Below are positions 22,056 through 32,658 of a DNA stretch of 64,000 nt, in pieces (the stretch's first letter is position 1; every line of letters starts with the position of its first letter). Made by a program: the position numbers and the translations under genes. The notes below the pieces were generated by a model that made no database searches, was not told the origin of the DNA, and worked only from the letters and a program-made list of their open reading frames with translations. Source of the stretch: Agrypnia vestita (taxonomy: Eukaryota > Arthropoda > Insecta > Trichoptera > Phryganeidae); contig JADDOH010023125.1 of assembly GCA_016648135.1 (NCBI GenBank), positions 1 through 64,000 on the forward strand, given 5' to 3'.

Positions 22056-23368
22056 CACTACAACATCAAGCTACTCATATATCTATATACTTATGCAACA
22101 CATGTTTCATACTCTAATGCTTGCGGAATCTCAAATTCAATACAAAACAAAACGTTTATCTTTCTGTTCTAGACGATAAATTAAATCAAATTTATCCCGG
22201 AAATTCTTTTACCCTGGCCCTCCCCCTAGTTGGACCGAATTTCACATACATTTTTATAATATATTAAGGGCCTCCGCAAAACAAAGCCACACCCCTCCTC
22301 CTAAATCTCTGATTTAAATTACAACTAAATACGAATACGGCTACTTTTATACAAAAACCCTATAAAATGTTACTTTTCATTTGTATTCACTTGTCGAGAA
22401 TTTGCCGATGGAATCGGTTGGTCAAGAATTTTCCTATGAAAATTTTATTGATTGCTCGAGAACTTTTCTGGCTTATCTAAAGCTTGTATAGCATCAAAGC
22501 CCTGTGTAATATGAATAATTTTATAAAGGTTTAATGAGTAAAAACCCCGCGTGGTTTAACCAGCCAGCGTTGCCTGACTGTTCCGCTCTGATGAGCGCCC
22601 ATTATCATTTTTTCCACCGTCTTTCTGCCCCTTAAAGTGTTTAATTGCCGGCTGAACTAAATAACGACATGGCCAAAGAAGCGCGCTCAGTCCCGAGTAC
22701 GTGGTTCGCGGGCAGCGGCCATCGAGATAAGGAAGCTCTATGAGTGCTCCGTAGCATTCGTAATTATTTACAACGAAATCATTTTACAGGAGTTATAAAA
22801 TCATTACACGCTTTTTAATTTTTTTTATTTATAATGTTGCTTCGAAGTACAATAATGTAACTATTTTCAAATTAATGTCTCGCATTACCCACATCAGTCA
22901 TACAGTCGCTATACCCATTCTATAAACATATGAAGGTTTTAAAAAGACGAGCTATAATACGAATGTAGTGAGACACTTTTAAAATGATGCAAAATTATTA
23001 CATGAGCCAATGGGAGGATAATTTACAAGCCAAATTAGAAGTAGAAGTTTTTATTAAACAGAAATCATTTGAAACATCGAGACAATGCTACAATACATCG
23101 CTGTCCGATTTCGAGGATTTTACATCTATATATAGACTAAATTGAATAATACGGTAACCAGAATGATCCCCTGAGAGTAAGTACATATTCACGGCATTGT
23201 TGAGTGTCCTGATTTCAAAATAAAAGAAAATTGACCGCGCAAGTAAGTATTAAAGAAAATGTTGCACTTTAATGTTCCGAAAATTTCACCAAAAATTTTG
23301 ATTCTCTTAATTAAAATAATCTTTTTTTAAGATAATCTTTTTTTCAAATTAAGCAAAAAATTACTTCC
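22056..23368. other. No gene seen; GC-richer patch at 22560-22790
   Basis: Mostly AT-rich intergenic-like sequence. The patch 22560-22790 contains GCGCGCTCAGTCCCGAG and GTTCGCGGGCAGCGGCC but no sustained frame or splice pair. Confidence 0.4.
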
Positions 23369-24882
23369 TACGGTACGGACAAAATGACATGGTTATTTTG
23401 ATTTATATTTTTTAATTATAAAAGCTAGAACGGTAGTATGTTTAAATAAACATCTTTGGTTTATTAACTACATTAAACATAAATATGTTCTTAAATGAAT
23501 AAAAACGAGGATAATCAAATTAGAAATAATATATGAGAGATCAACCAAAAACCATTTTCTCCATACAGTATAAGTAAAACGACATACGAATCACGGACAT
23601 AATGACAAACAACATAGGAACTAACAATTAGACACGGAGTTCACAAAAAATATCTTTGTCTTCTTAGGCACAGGGTGCATGAGCTCAACGAGAACATGTC
23701 AAGCATCGTAACATGCTCTCACCAGGCTTGGAGCGCAAAAAAGGGTTGTTACAATGAATGGATGGAAAATCTTCATCTTTCTCCTTCGTGTCAGCTACAA
23801 AGTCTTTACCTGTGCCGTTATTTTTAACAACCGTAACATTAGATCCACGTTCCGCACTGGTGAGACAACCCACCGTTTTCTACCGGTCGATGCTAAAATT
23901 GTCTGAGTTCTCTGAATTGTGGTAAGCCAGGATTCACCTACATTATAAATCTAGCTTCAAATTGATGAACATTCAACGACTCCTGATAAATTTCAAAAAA
24001 ATTATTCAACTTCTGACTTATCGAAAGCCCGACCCTAGCCGCAGAAGTGACTTAAAATGTTCACAGGAAGTCTTTTTATTACTTTGAAGAAAACCATCTA
24101 CCTAACTCGTCTTTTTTCTGAATTGAATTTATGAGTAAAGGCATTTTTTTATACTAACTGAAAGGCAAGATCCTGAACCACTACGAGTCATGCCAAAAAG
24201 TTGACTTTATAGACACATTAAATGCTCAACTAAATTCCTTTCAATGAGAGGAGGAAATGTCAGCTTGAATCTTCTCAATCCTTTGGTATTAGGCTCCAAA
24301 GTAGGTATTGTTCATATGCAATGCATATCTTCTAGCTCAGTAGCTTGAGGAACACCAAATGTTTTTGCTGCTAAAAACCTGTCCATTTTATTTTTTTGGA
24401 CAGCTTCAATTGCCTTTTGCATTGATTCGTGGCTCCAAGATTGACAATCGTTTGTATTTTTGCAATTGGGTGGTATATTATCATTGACAACGGCAAATAA
24501 AAAACAAAATATTATTTAAAAACATACGTCGTTTAGTCCATTGTACCAGTGTATCATTTTATACGTATATTTACCACAAAACTTAAATGTTTTTTTTTTA
24601 AATAAATAAAGTAATTGTGAAAAAAGCGATTTATAAAACATAGAAAACCTACCAAAAATTTAAAAAAATTGAGGAAAACAATAAACTTTTAACAACTAGA
24701 TACACACTACTACTTAATGTACCGTCACTAATAAACAGAGGGCGCTAGTATTTAAGCAGGTTGCTAAGTATCATTGAGGTCATGTGATACAATAGAGATT
24801 AGCATCTCAAAGCCTTCGTATTTCGAATTAGGTGCGCTATGTCATTTTACCCATATATGTCATTTTGTCCGTACTTCCCCTA
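23369..24882 (-). mobile_element. Degenerate pogo-like transposon
   Basis: Terminal inverted repeats GTACGGACAAAATGACAT (23373-23390) and its complement (24855-24872) flank about 1.5 kb, with TA next to each end (23369-23370, 24881-24882). Further TGTCATTTT words lie just inside. The interior reads on the minus strand as a broken pogo/Tigger-type transposase. Confidence 0.75.
23640..24475 (-). pseudogene. Pogo/Tigger-type transposase, broken
   Basis: Minus-strand blocks in the right order can be read across stops: near 24440 a WSHESMQKAIEAVQKNKMD block followed by RFLAAKTFGVP, the N-terminal helix-turn-helix of pogo-type proteins. Much further on comes MGCLTSAERGSNVTVV (from 23873), the segment preceding the second catalytic Asp in the DDE domain. 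The middle has many stops and frameshifts, so no functional protein is possible. The gene family is common in insects and related to the CENP-B group. Confidence 0.7.
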
Positions 24883-25800
24883 AGCTGTTTGTTGTACCCA
24901 ACAGTGATATCCACACAATATTGTATATTTACATGATATTTTATATTAACATTGAAATATTATTGTATATTAACAATATCAACAAAACATATATATAAAT
25001 ATATTTTACTTTAAAAATATACTTTATTTCAAATTATGAAAAAATAATAAATTTATTGAAATTAATTTCTCAAAATATCTCGAATAAAATCAGCCAGCTT
25101 GATCCGCCACATTATCTCAAAATGAGAGACGTTCAAAATTAAAAAAAATCATAGCTTCATTGACATTGGTCCTAGCGAATAAATAAAAAAACATATATTA
25201 TCTTTACATGCAGATTTATGGTACGTAATGCAGATCCAAAAAGGGTTTTTTTCTTCTGAGTACGTAACATATTATAATACGAAGTGTTATATTTCAATTA
25301 CGTCTCCATGATATTTTTTTCGGTAGTGAAATTAAGAAACAAATACAAGTTGAAATACCACGGATAAACCAAATAAAAAATCGTACATATCGACGGTCCC
25401 TACGTATGCTGTCAAATCAGCAAATAATATTTTAAACCATCTTTACTCTATATTTTAGGACAATGTTAAAAAAATTCCAAATGAATTTTCCAAAAAAGCA
25501 AATATTAAATGAAATTTTAAATTTTACTACCGTATCCTAATCAGCAATAAATAAATACATTTTAAAAATTTTGCATTTTATGAGATTTGTTCTTCTCAGA
25601 AGTGCTAATCGTGCGAATAAGTGCGAATAACCATTTTTATGACAAATTGAAATCATACATTTACGACATTTTTAAATTTTATGAAAGTAATTTACGACTA
25701 GACTTTCAAATCAGATTATTTCATTATATTCATTAATAATTCATGTTTATGTTTTAAATTTCCAAGTAGCGGTTGATAATACAAAAACAATAAATTTCAG
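24883..25800. other. AT-rich stretch, no gene seen
   Basis: Long AT runs with no sustained frame. It forms the upstream region of the TATA box at 25805. Confidence 0.5.
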
Positions 25801-25804
25801 AAAC

Positions 25805-25845
25805 TATATAAGACCTGACTTAGAAGAATTAGCACTACCAGTTAA
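25805..25845 (+). promoter_or_regulatory. Core promoter: TATA box and initiator
   Basis: TATATAAG (25805-25812) is followed about 30 bp later by ACCAGTT, close to the arthropod initiator TCAGTT, and 40-45 bp after that by the ATG of the signal-peptide exon. Spacing is right for a TATA-driven insect gene. Confidence 0.5.
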
Positions 25846-25882
25846 TTTTTAAAACGTTCACAAGTTATCGTAAAAATAAAAG

Positions 25883-25948
25883 ATGAAGCTCTTAATTTTG
25901 ACAACGCTTATTGTAGTAGAAGTCCTAGAAATCAACAGTTACCAATGG
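25883..25948 (+). CDS. First coding exon: signal peptide (candidate secreted protein)
   Basis: The ATG at 25883 opens a 22-codon reading, MKLLILTTLIVVEVLEIN then SYQW, with the Lys-hydrophobic-polar plan of a secretory signal peptide. It is followed directly by GTATTT, a usable splice donor in phase 0, and a stop follows within the intron. TATA box, short leader and signal peptide line up as in small secreted insect proteins such as chorion, cuticle, effector or peptide precursors. The next plausible coding block with a matching phase is at 27184. I do not recognise the protein, and the cleavage site and the identity of the next exon are inferences. Confidence 0.5.
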
Positions 25949-25984
25949 GTATTTATTATGTATTTAATATAAAATTATTTTTTA

Positions 25985-26400
25985 AATAAGATAAATCTTC
26001 GTCTAACAGAGGTGAAGCTATTTATGCGGGAAACGTACATGGAAGTATTTAAAGGGTGGCCCAAGGCCTATGACTTGTACGGGCTGGCTTAAGAGATCAC
26101 TTTACACAATGCAACCAAATCCACCGTAAGAACATCCACACGTTATCAAAATTTTGTCGTATGTACGCTCTAGATCAGTTTCTTTCATATATTCGAATGG
26201 ATTATGCTAGAGACGTCTATGGTCCTTCCCATGATGTTAGTTGCATAGATTTTACAGCTAGTAATAATACCTTTATATCTTCAAAGTGGAATATTAAGCA
26301 ATATTCATTTTTATATATCCATTAATGATATTCTAGGTCATAAGACCTGGGCCACCATATAAAGACTTCCATGCACATGTGAAAATCATTTATTCATTTA
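25985..26400 (+). mobile_element. MITE (ACAGAGACGAAGCTAT family)
   Basis: The left half (AAGATAAATCTTCGTCTAAC, GGGAAACGTACATGGAAGT, GGTGGCCCAAGGCC, AGATCACTTTACACAATGCA) is matched in inverted orientation at the right (GACCTGGGCCACC, AAAGACTTCCATGCACATGT). The element lies in the presumed first intron of the secreted-protein locus. Confidence 0.7.
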
Positions 26401-26750
26401 AAATGGGAGTGTAAGTTTTAGGTTATGTAACATTTGTTTTGTTCTCGTATATTTAAATTCAGTTTATCATATTAATTTTTTTTTTCACTTAAATATACTT
26501 CTACTGTAAGTAACTAACTACCATGCAGTACTTTAAAATAAGAATTACTTAACTGGATTTTCTACTAAATAACTCGAAATAGATATGTATTATGTAATAC
26601 ATATCTCATATCGTCATATTATTCATACTATCTTATTGTCACATCATATTATTCACATTTCAATTTATATTCAGTTTCGTTTTTTTTTCCAAAATACATG
26701 CTCACATACAACTCATGCTTTAATAGGTTGATTGCATTGCTAACTCGCCA

Positions 26751-26935
26751 ATTTTTTTTCTCCACTTTTATTTGAGAATATCATAACTATATGTTTCGGA
26801 AAGATCCGTTTCCTTCTTCAGGTGAGCGTAGACTGAAGTGTGTTTGAGTGTGTGAAGTGAGGTTCTCTAGGTTTTGAGTGGAGGTTCGCGAAACATGTGG
26901 TAGTGATATTTTCAAATAAAAGTGGTGGAAAAAAA
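26751..26935. mobile_element. Small inverted-repeat element
   Basis: TCCACTTTTATTTGAGAATA...ATGTTTCG (26761-26797) is repeated in inverted form as CGAAACATGTGG...TATTTTCAAATAAAAGTGG (26890-26927). About 45 bp per arm. It has no coding capacity. Confidence 0.6.
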
Positions 26936-27183
26936 TAGCGTCTTCATTTATTATTTAAATTGGATTTCTATAAAGCGAACGCTTCCACATTAAATTATTA
27001 AGCTTTTTCGCTTTTGATAGCACCGTTTTTTGCGCATATTTCCAATTTTGTTCAACAACTAACTTGCCTACAACTGCGTCTAAGCACATATTTAAATATG
27101 TAGGTAGCTGGTTACTATGAGAGCAGACTAATACAATTTGTTTGATTACATTTATAAATGTTATAATTGTTGTCTGTTCGCAG

Positions 27184-27477
27184 GCCGAAAGGATGGACCT
27201 CAGAGGATTAGACCTTCCTCCCGACCATTTAACAAAACAAGCTACTGTTTCACCACTTTTGGTTTGGAGAAGCGACCGGAATCCGAATGCAAATATTTCA
27301 AGCAGAATGGCCGCAATAGAACAATATTATTTCATTGTGCTTGGAAATCCCCCCGAACCTACCACACCCCCACGCACTACGAAGCGTCCACAAAAATATT
27401 ATGACTACAATTTTCAACGTTTTACTTCTACTAAAATTCCCCCATTTTCGAGCCTCCAAAACCCCTTTCAGATATAA
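27184..27477 (+). CDS. Candidate exon, Pro/Thr-rich C-terminus
   Basis: A good acceptor (GTTGTCTGTTCGCAG, ending 27183) opens a phase-0 block of 97 codons that ends at a stop (27475-27477). The composition is less AT-rich than the flanks. The product begins AERMDLRGLDLPPDHL, has a VSPLLVWRSDR segment, a Pro/Thr run (NPPEPTTPPRTTKRPQ) and an aromatic basic stretch (KYYDYNFQRF). It would join in frame to the signal-peptide exon at 25883-25948, because both sides are phase 0. No internal phase-0 donor of good quality is seen, so it would be a terminal exon. No known domain is recognised. Confidence 0.4.
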   Translation, partial: AERMDLRGLDLPPDHLTKQATVSPLLVWRSDRNPNANISSRMAAIEQYYFIVLGNPPEPTTPPRTTKRPQKYYDYNFQRFTSTKIPPFSSLQNPFQI

Positions 27478-28048
27478 TGATCTTTTTAACAAAACATTTA
27501 GGGTGTCTTATAGCAAGTAGAAATATTTTGGGGGAGACTTCTTTTTAATATAATGTAAAATATTCTTTACACTTTGGGTGAAATGTCAACGGTTGAGGAG
27601 ATAAGTAACAACAAAGTTTGCACTTTTTTAATTCAAAATTGAATTAAGGAGACTCCCCGAATTATTTTTGCTACTATCTACTAGATTTAGATTTACTGGA
27701 AGGGCGGGATGCATTGAAAAATTTTAGTAAAAAATATTTAATGAATGTCTAAATTCTTACCAAATTAAACTTTGTATAAACACGTTGAGTTATTTTTTAA
27801 ATATTTTTGTTTTGAGAGAGAATACTTATCTTGATACTATAGTAATAAAAAAAATAACGTAAATGTAGCACTGAGTTTAATTTAGCGTTAAATAAAACAA
27901 TCATGTTGCTCCACAAAGTAACTGGACTGTATATTGTGAATATTCAAAATGGAAATTATTTCAAATATTAATAGTATTCAGAATATTTTTAGTATGTCTA
28001 AATTTTTCAAGAACACAATACTGGATTTTATCCCCAGGGTGACATCAT
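27478..28048. other. AT-rich stretch, no gene seen
   Basis: Nothing beyond background is visible; if the exon at 27184 is terminal, this is its 3' UTR and downstream DNA. Confidence 0.4.
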
Positions 28049-28466
28049 TAATCAAGATATATTATAGATGTCTCACAGAGACGGAGCTATCTTTTATATG
28101 GGAAAGTAGGTAGGGAAAGTCTTTCTTTTCTTTGGGTGTTCATAGGGCTTACTACCTATCGTACGGTTTAAGTGATCACTTTACACAATATAATGTTCAC
28201 CATTTCTACCCATGAGAGACTACCACATCTATCAAATTTTTTGATGGATGTGGTATATATGTTTAACTCACAAAACTTGTTTCGTATGTGAGTTGTATTT
28301 TTTCTAACGCCTCCTGCAGTCCAAAGCTTTTTCATTCCCATTATCCAATACAGACGTGACTATTGATGATTGATTGATATAAAAACGACTTCCATACCTA
28401 CTTTCCCATATAAAAATATAGCTTCATCTCTATGAGATATCTATGTATTATATCTATATCTTAATT
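28049..28466. mobile_element. MITE (ACAGAGACGAAGCTAT family), full length
   Basis: Ends AATCAAGATATATTATAG and ATATCTATATCTTAATTA are inverted copies, and TGTCTCACAGAGACGGAGCT pairs with AGCTTCATCTCTATGAGATA. About 420 bp, non-coding. The interior has its own small palindromes, e.g. ACTCACAAAACTTGTTTCGT followed by ATGTGAGT. Confidence 0.75.
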
Positions 28467-29792
28467 ACAGGATTGTTAGTCTTAAACATTACACAATCAT
28501 AAAAAGTAATTTAAAATAATAATCATATATACAAAAGTACTCATAAGGCATTATATCGTAGTTTTCACTTTGTCCCTCTTCCTTTTCCTTCCTCTAGTGT
28601 GTTGTTACGGGACAGCTATAGGAAGAATGGAAGGAAGAAGGTGTGTAAAATTAAAACTGATTTAGTTTATTACACCAAAACTTCAAAGCATATACTTCTA
28701 AAAAAATTTTAGGAAAACATAGTTTTGAAGTCGTGTTAGCATGAAACTACTAAAATTAAATTGAATTCTCACCAAAAATGTTATAAACACGCTTCGCTTA
28801 TTATTTTCTTTATCAAGTGAATGTTTCAAAACAAACCTTATAGTTTTGTGGAGACACCCCCCTACGGATATAGTTCAGTTGAATTTAAACGTTAGAAATC
28901 CAAAAACTCTTCTGAATCCACATATAAACAATATCTACACAACCGCACCCAAACTAATTCGTACAATATATCTTCCTTTTTATTCCCGTCCCACATTCCC
29001 CTCCACCCTCTCCACTCGCTGTTAAATTAAATTAAATTAAGTTAAATTAAATTAAATTACTATATTCAGTGGAAAATTTGTAATTGGCATAATTTTATAA
29101 ACCATTATTTTATATTTGTTAAGATGTTGATTTGCTGTTAATTTTCCTCAAAATAAAATAAATAAATAAAATATCCCTTTGAAATGTTAAAATTCTAAAA
29201 TAAATATTAAGCTTACAAAATCTTTATTTATTTTAATTTTACGCCGCTTATTGTCGTACTTATATACCTACCTATAAATTATATAAAGTATACTATTGAC
29301 TTTTTTAATAAGCTTATAATGTGAAAGAATAACATTTTTAAAGTAATTAAAACAAATATATAATATTATAAATTTATTCATTTATAAGTTTTATCGTTCA
29401 TCATAAATTTGATTTCAAATGAGAATATATGCATAATTAAAATAATTCTCAACATTCTCGTAATTCGAATCTATTAGATCTTAATAGTGATAAACATAAA
29501 AGAACTCAAATTTAACCAACAGTTTAATTCACGCATATATACACATAATTTATTTTCTCTTAAACTCAGCCTATTCCATTTGATCTCAACAGCACAAAAA
29601 ATAATTTCATTACTAATAAAAATCTGTGACTTGACATCTAAATATTATGTTTTTTTTAATGAAAACACGCATTCTTGTGATGCTACTTTTTTGGTGTAAT
29701 TACATTTGAAACAATTGAGATAAATGAAATAGAAAGATATAATAAAAAATCTATGTATCGAAAAATATTTTAATAAATTAAATATTTTTTAG
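28467..29792. other. AT-rich stretch with (TTAAA)n at 29022-29060
   Basis: A TTAAATTAAATTAAATTAAG microsatellite is the only distinctive feature. Several short frames here are chance. Confidence 0.45.
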
Positions 29793-29931
29793 GCCAGAGA
29801 GGTCGTATACACAAGTCAGAATAGATATCCCAGAAAACTTTAAGCAGAAGATTCTGAAGGCTCATCCTTACATTCAAATAGTTCAAACATTTATGAAAAA
29901 GATTTTTTTTTATAACGCAAATACTTTATAA
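29793..29931 (+). CDS. Candidate exon of unknown gene
   Basis: After a T-rich tract and acceptor AG (29792) the second frame is open for 45 codons: PERSYTQVRIDIPENFKQKI, then LKAHPYIQIVQTFMKK, before a low-complexity end and a stop (29929-29931). The amphipathic, Lys-rich reading looks protein-like. A further 30-nt block at 29970-29999 lies between a T-rich AG and GTAATA and reads NVIVELIAPW in phase 0, but the donor needed to join the two (GTTCAA at 29881) is poor. Evidence is limited to composition and splice motifs. Confidence 0.25.
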
Positions 29932-29999
29932 CATTAATATGAATGAGTTCATGTTTTTCTCATTTTTAGAACGTAATTGTGGAACTTATAGCCCCATGG

Positions 30000-30453
30000 G
30001 TAATATGCCGCACTAATACGTTAGACATTATATTTTCAATACTTGTACATAGAAGGCAAAAGTTGGCAGCGATGCACGTCAGTAGTTTATCGTACTTCAT
30101 TTGTTTGGCATTTGTGTCACATTTTATAAAAAAAATACTATTTAGGTATATAGGAAAAAGAAACGTAGGTATGCACCAAAATATTTCAGCCCTAATTTTT
30201 TACGTACAAATCTTCAACTGTGTGTCATATAAAAATGACGCATTGTTAAATATTATCACTTTCGCCAAAGCAGAACTTTAAAATTTCTATTTTCTAAATT
30301 ATTTAAAAATATGTCAGCTACTAAAGGAATAATACTAGAACCCATTGCCAAACCAGCTTTTTTATTTACAAATAGTATTATCAAACTGAAAATCGTTTTG
30401 CTTTTGAAAATAAATTAAATCTAGAATCCAGTCTTTAGGTTCTAAGAATTATT
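30000..30453. other. AT-rich stretch, no gene seen
   Basis: The frame running from 29979 to 30281 is hydrophobic AT-rich reading without domain support. Confidence 0.4.
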
Positions 30454-30776
30454 TAACTAACTAACCATCACGCCGTTTCGCCGCAGGGGTAGGCAGAGAA
30501 GATTGAACGCCACACTCTTCTATCCTGGCACACCACTTTTGCTTCGGTCACATTCATACATCTTCTCATACTCGTTCTACGGTCGTTGCAGCTTTTAACA
30601 GGGCCATCCTCAAATACTTGTAGTACCTGATCGTGCCAGGTGTTTCGCGGACGCCCTCGATTCCTTTTGCCTTCAAGATTCGCCTCATATATTTTCTTAA
30701 CCATCCTTTCCTCTTCATTTAAAAATGGCTCTACTGTCTTCAATCGAAACATCTGAAAATAAGTTAATAATATCAA
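30454..30776 (-). pseudogene. LINE ORF2 C-terminal tail
   Basis: On the minus strand a nearly clean frame gives the C-terminal tail of a LINE polyprotein: EERMVKKIYEANLEGKRNR, then the GRPRNTWHDQV motif, then MRRCMNVTEAKVV and WRSIFSAYPCGETA before a stop. The 3' flank GGTTAGTTAGTTAAAT is shared with the plus-strand copy at 62560-62825, which defines one family. The rest of the LINE is missing (5' truncation). Probably an RTE-like clade; only the tail is available. Confidence 0.7.
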
Positions 30777-31165
30777 ATGATACTAATAATGCAATATTAG
30801 GGATATCTAAGGCCGTTTGATGGTCACCTACTTTAAGGAAATTCCTGATTGTATACATTCAGGCTTACAATTTTAATTTAAATTTAAATTGTATCTAGGT
30901 ACCCATATAGGCTAAAATATTAAAAGTAAAAGTAAAAAACATAAACATAAAATGTAAAAAATTAAAAATTAAATATGGTATATCACAATTCGTAAATGTA
31001 ATAATATTTCATATAAAAACAAGTTATTATAAATATGAAAACATTCTTATTTATCTGTAATTTCGTATGAGCGAAATAATTATATAAATTTTTTCCCACC
31101 CTATTTGGATATAATATACTAGCTGTGCCCGCGCGGATTCGCCCGCGTAGATTTTTAGTACACTG

Positions 31166-32201
31166 CACTATGAGAAATTTAGGCCTGTTTCGGACCAAAA
31201 GTCAATAACTCTTTTATTTCTGGACGTATTTCCATAAAATTTTGCAAACATGTAAAATAGTCTATATAGCTTAAAATGAATACAATTTTTTTCAAAATAT
31301 TTTGTTTATTAATTAATTATTAATATATTGAAATTAATCATGACAAAATTAAAAATTGCTTTCATTTTTATTTATAAAAATGACAATTTTATTTATACTT
31401 ATATTATGTTATATACTTAATAAATCCATAATCAATAAAGAAAATACAGAAAAACATGAAATGTAAAGTGCTTACTCACTTGGATGTCCATGTCAATCTG
31501 TTCACTATATCACTTTAAAAGTTAATTTATTGTTAAACTTTATAGAAAAAGATATAAACTATTATAAATTTCTGAAAAGCTCATTATTTAAGAATTATAG
31601 AACAATTAAAATGTTTTTGATTTTATGTTAAAATTTACGTTTAAATGACTAGACAGTAAAATCAGGAAAAAGTTTTTTTTTAGTTCATCGAGACATTTGT
31701 CACTTACCCACGTCTCCCCACGCTTTACATTTAATGTTAATATATAGGCTAGATATTCATAAAAAACATTTATAAAAATTAGTTCCAAATGTTTGCTAAT
31801 TTCGAAGTTATTGGTAAAAACGTAATGAATGACCATTATTTATGTTTTCATAACTATTTTAAATACATTATTATATCAAAATATAACTATGTTATTCCAA
31901 AATGTCTTATTTTAAGCCTTACAGGCTACATTATATTTGTGAAAAATTTTATTAATATATTTTAAGAAATAAAAGAATTATAATTATTGATCCTAAATAG
32001 AACTCGTTTTCTATAGTACTATGGAAAACCGAGGTCTGTTTCGGATCAAAAGTCAATAACTCTTTTATTTCTAAAGGTAAATTCATAAAATTTTGCACTA
32101 TATAGACTACTTTATATGTACGCAAAATTTTATGGAAATACGTCCAGAAATAAAAGAGTTATTGACTTTTGGTCCGAAACAGGTCTAAATTTCCCATAGA
32201 G
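31166..32201. mobile_element. Transib-like non-autonomous element with 5-bp TSD
   Basis: The ends CACTATGAGAAATTTAGGCC (31166) and, inverted, CTCTATGGGAAATTTAGACC (ending 32201) extend as an inverted repeat of about 85 bp. CACTG is duplicated at 31161-31165 and 32202-32206. The undisturbed site TTAGTACACTGTTTGGATCG is visible in Helitron copy 3 at 52811-52830, so the insertion is exact. A 5-bp TSD with CACTATG ends is typical of Transib, the group related to RAG1. The interior is AT-rich with no recognisable transposase; a minus-strand frame (31606-31836) has no domain. Confidence 0.65.
32033..32190. repeat. Inner palindrome made of terminal-repeat copies
   Basis: GGTCTGTTTCGGATCAAAAG (32034) is an additional direct copy of the left terminal repeat, placed head-to-head with the right terminal repeat (32100-32190). 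The right end of the Transib-like element is thus a foldback of its own end. Confidence 0.7.
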
Positions 32202-32214
32202 CACTGTTTGGATC

Positions 32215-32420
32215 GTCATAGAACTTTCGCGAACCTTCAAGAACATTTTCCTTCCAGAACTTTCAAGAAATTTATCGAATGTACAGGAACCTTCTAGACA
32301 CACCGACACATTCCGCCACTCAGTTTAGAACCTTATAGAACTTTCAGGAATTATCTAGAACCTTCTCCTTTCAGAACTTTCTAGAGCAGGTTTTTCCGGA
32401 ACCTTCTAGACTCACCGACA
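32215..32420 (-). promoter_or_regulatory. Heat-shock-element array in Helitron copy 2
   Basis: CGAACCTTCAAGAACA near 32231 is an uninterrupted three-pentamer HSE, and GGAACCTTCTAGA-type sites recur at 32289 and 32399. Homologous to the arrays at 12655, 34960 and 52840. Confidence 0.6.
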
Positions 32421-32658
32421 CAGTGGGCGCGCCTATTTTGAAACAATCTGAAGCATTTACGGCCTTCCCATAACAAAAGAATGCGCTAGAAAGCACATTT
32501 TCGGCACCCACTCCCACCCACGCTCAGCCACCCCCACCAAACTCGCATATTTTCAATGTGACACCAAGGGCTATCCAACATCATAACCACCGGTGGCTGG
32601 TTGTGGAGAAAACTTGGCGGATAAGGAAACACGGGTTTCTTTATATATATATATATGA

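Larger units (their letters stand above)
31119..32658 (-). mobile_element. Non-autonomous Helitron, copy 2, carrying an insertion
   Basis: Read on the minus strand it begins TC(AT)n AAAGAAACCCGTGTTTCC at 32658 and ends with a CGCGG...CCGCG hairpin and CTAG (31119-31122) between A and the flank. The end region 32470-32640 matches Helitron copy 1 and 32202-32420 carries the same HSE array. A 1,036-bp Transib-like element splits it (31166-32201). The base after the 5' end is C rather than T. Confidence 0.8.

Noticed and set aside
29979..30281. 100-residue hydrophobic frame as a membrane protein
   Set aside because: It starts with GTG, not ATG, and its hydrophobicity is what T-rich DNA gives by chance.
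31606..31836. Minus-strand 76-residue frame as a Transib transposase piece
   Set aside because: No conserved catalytic motif is visible and the composition follows the AT-rich background.
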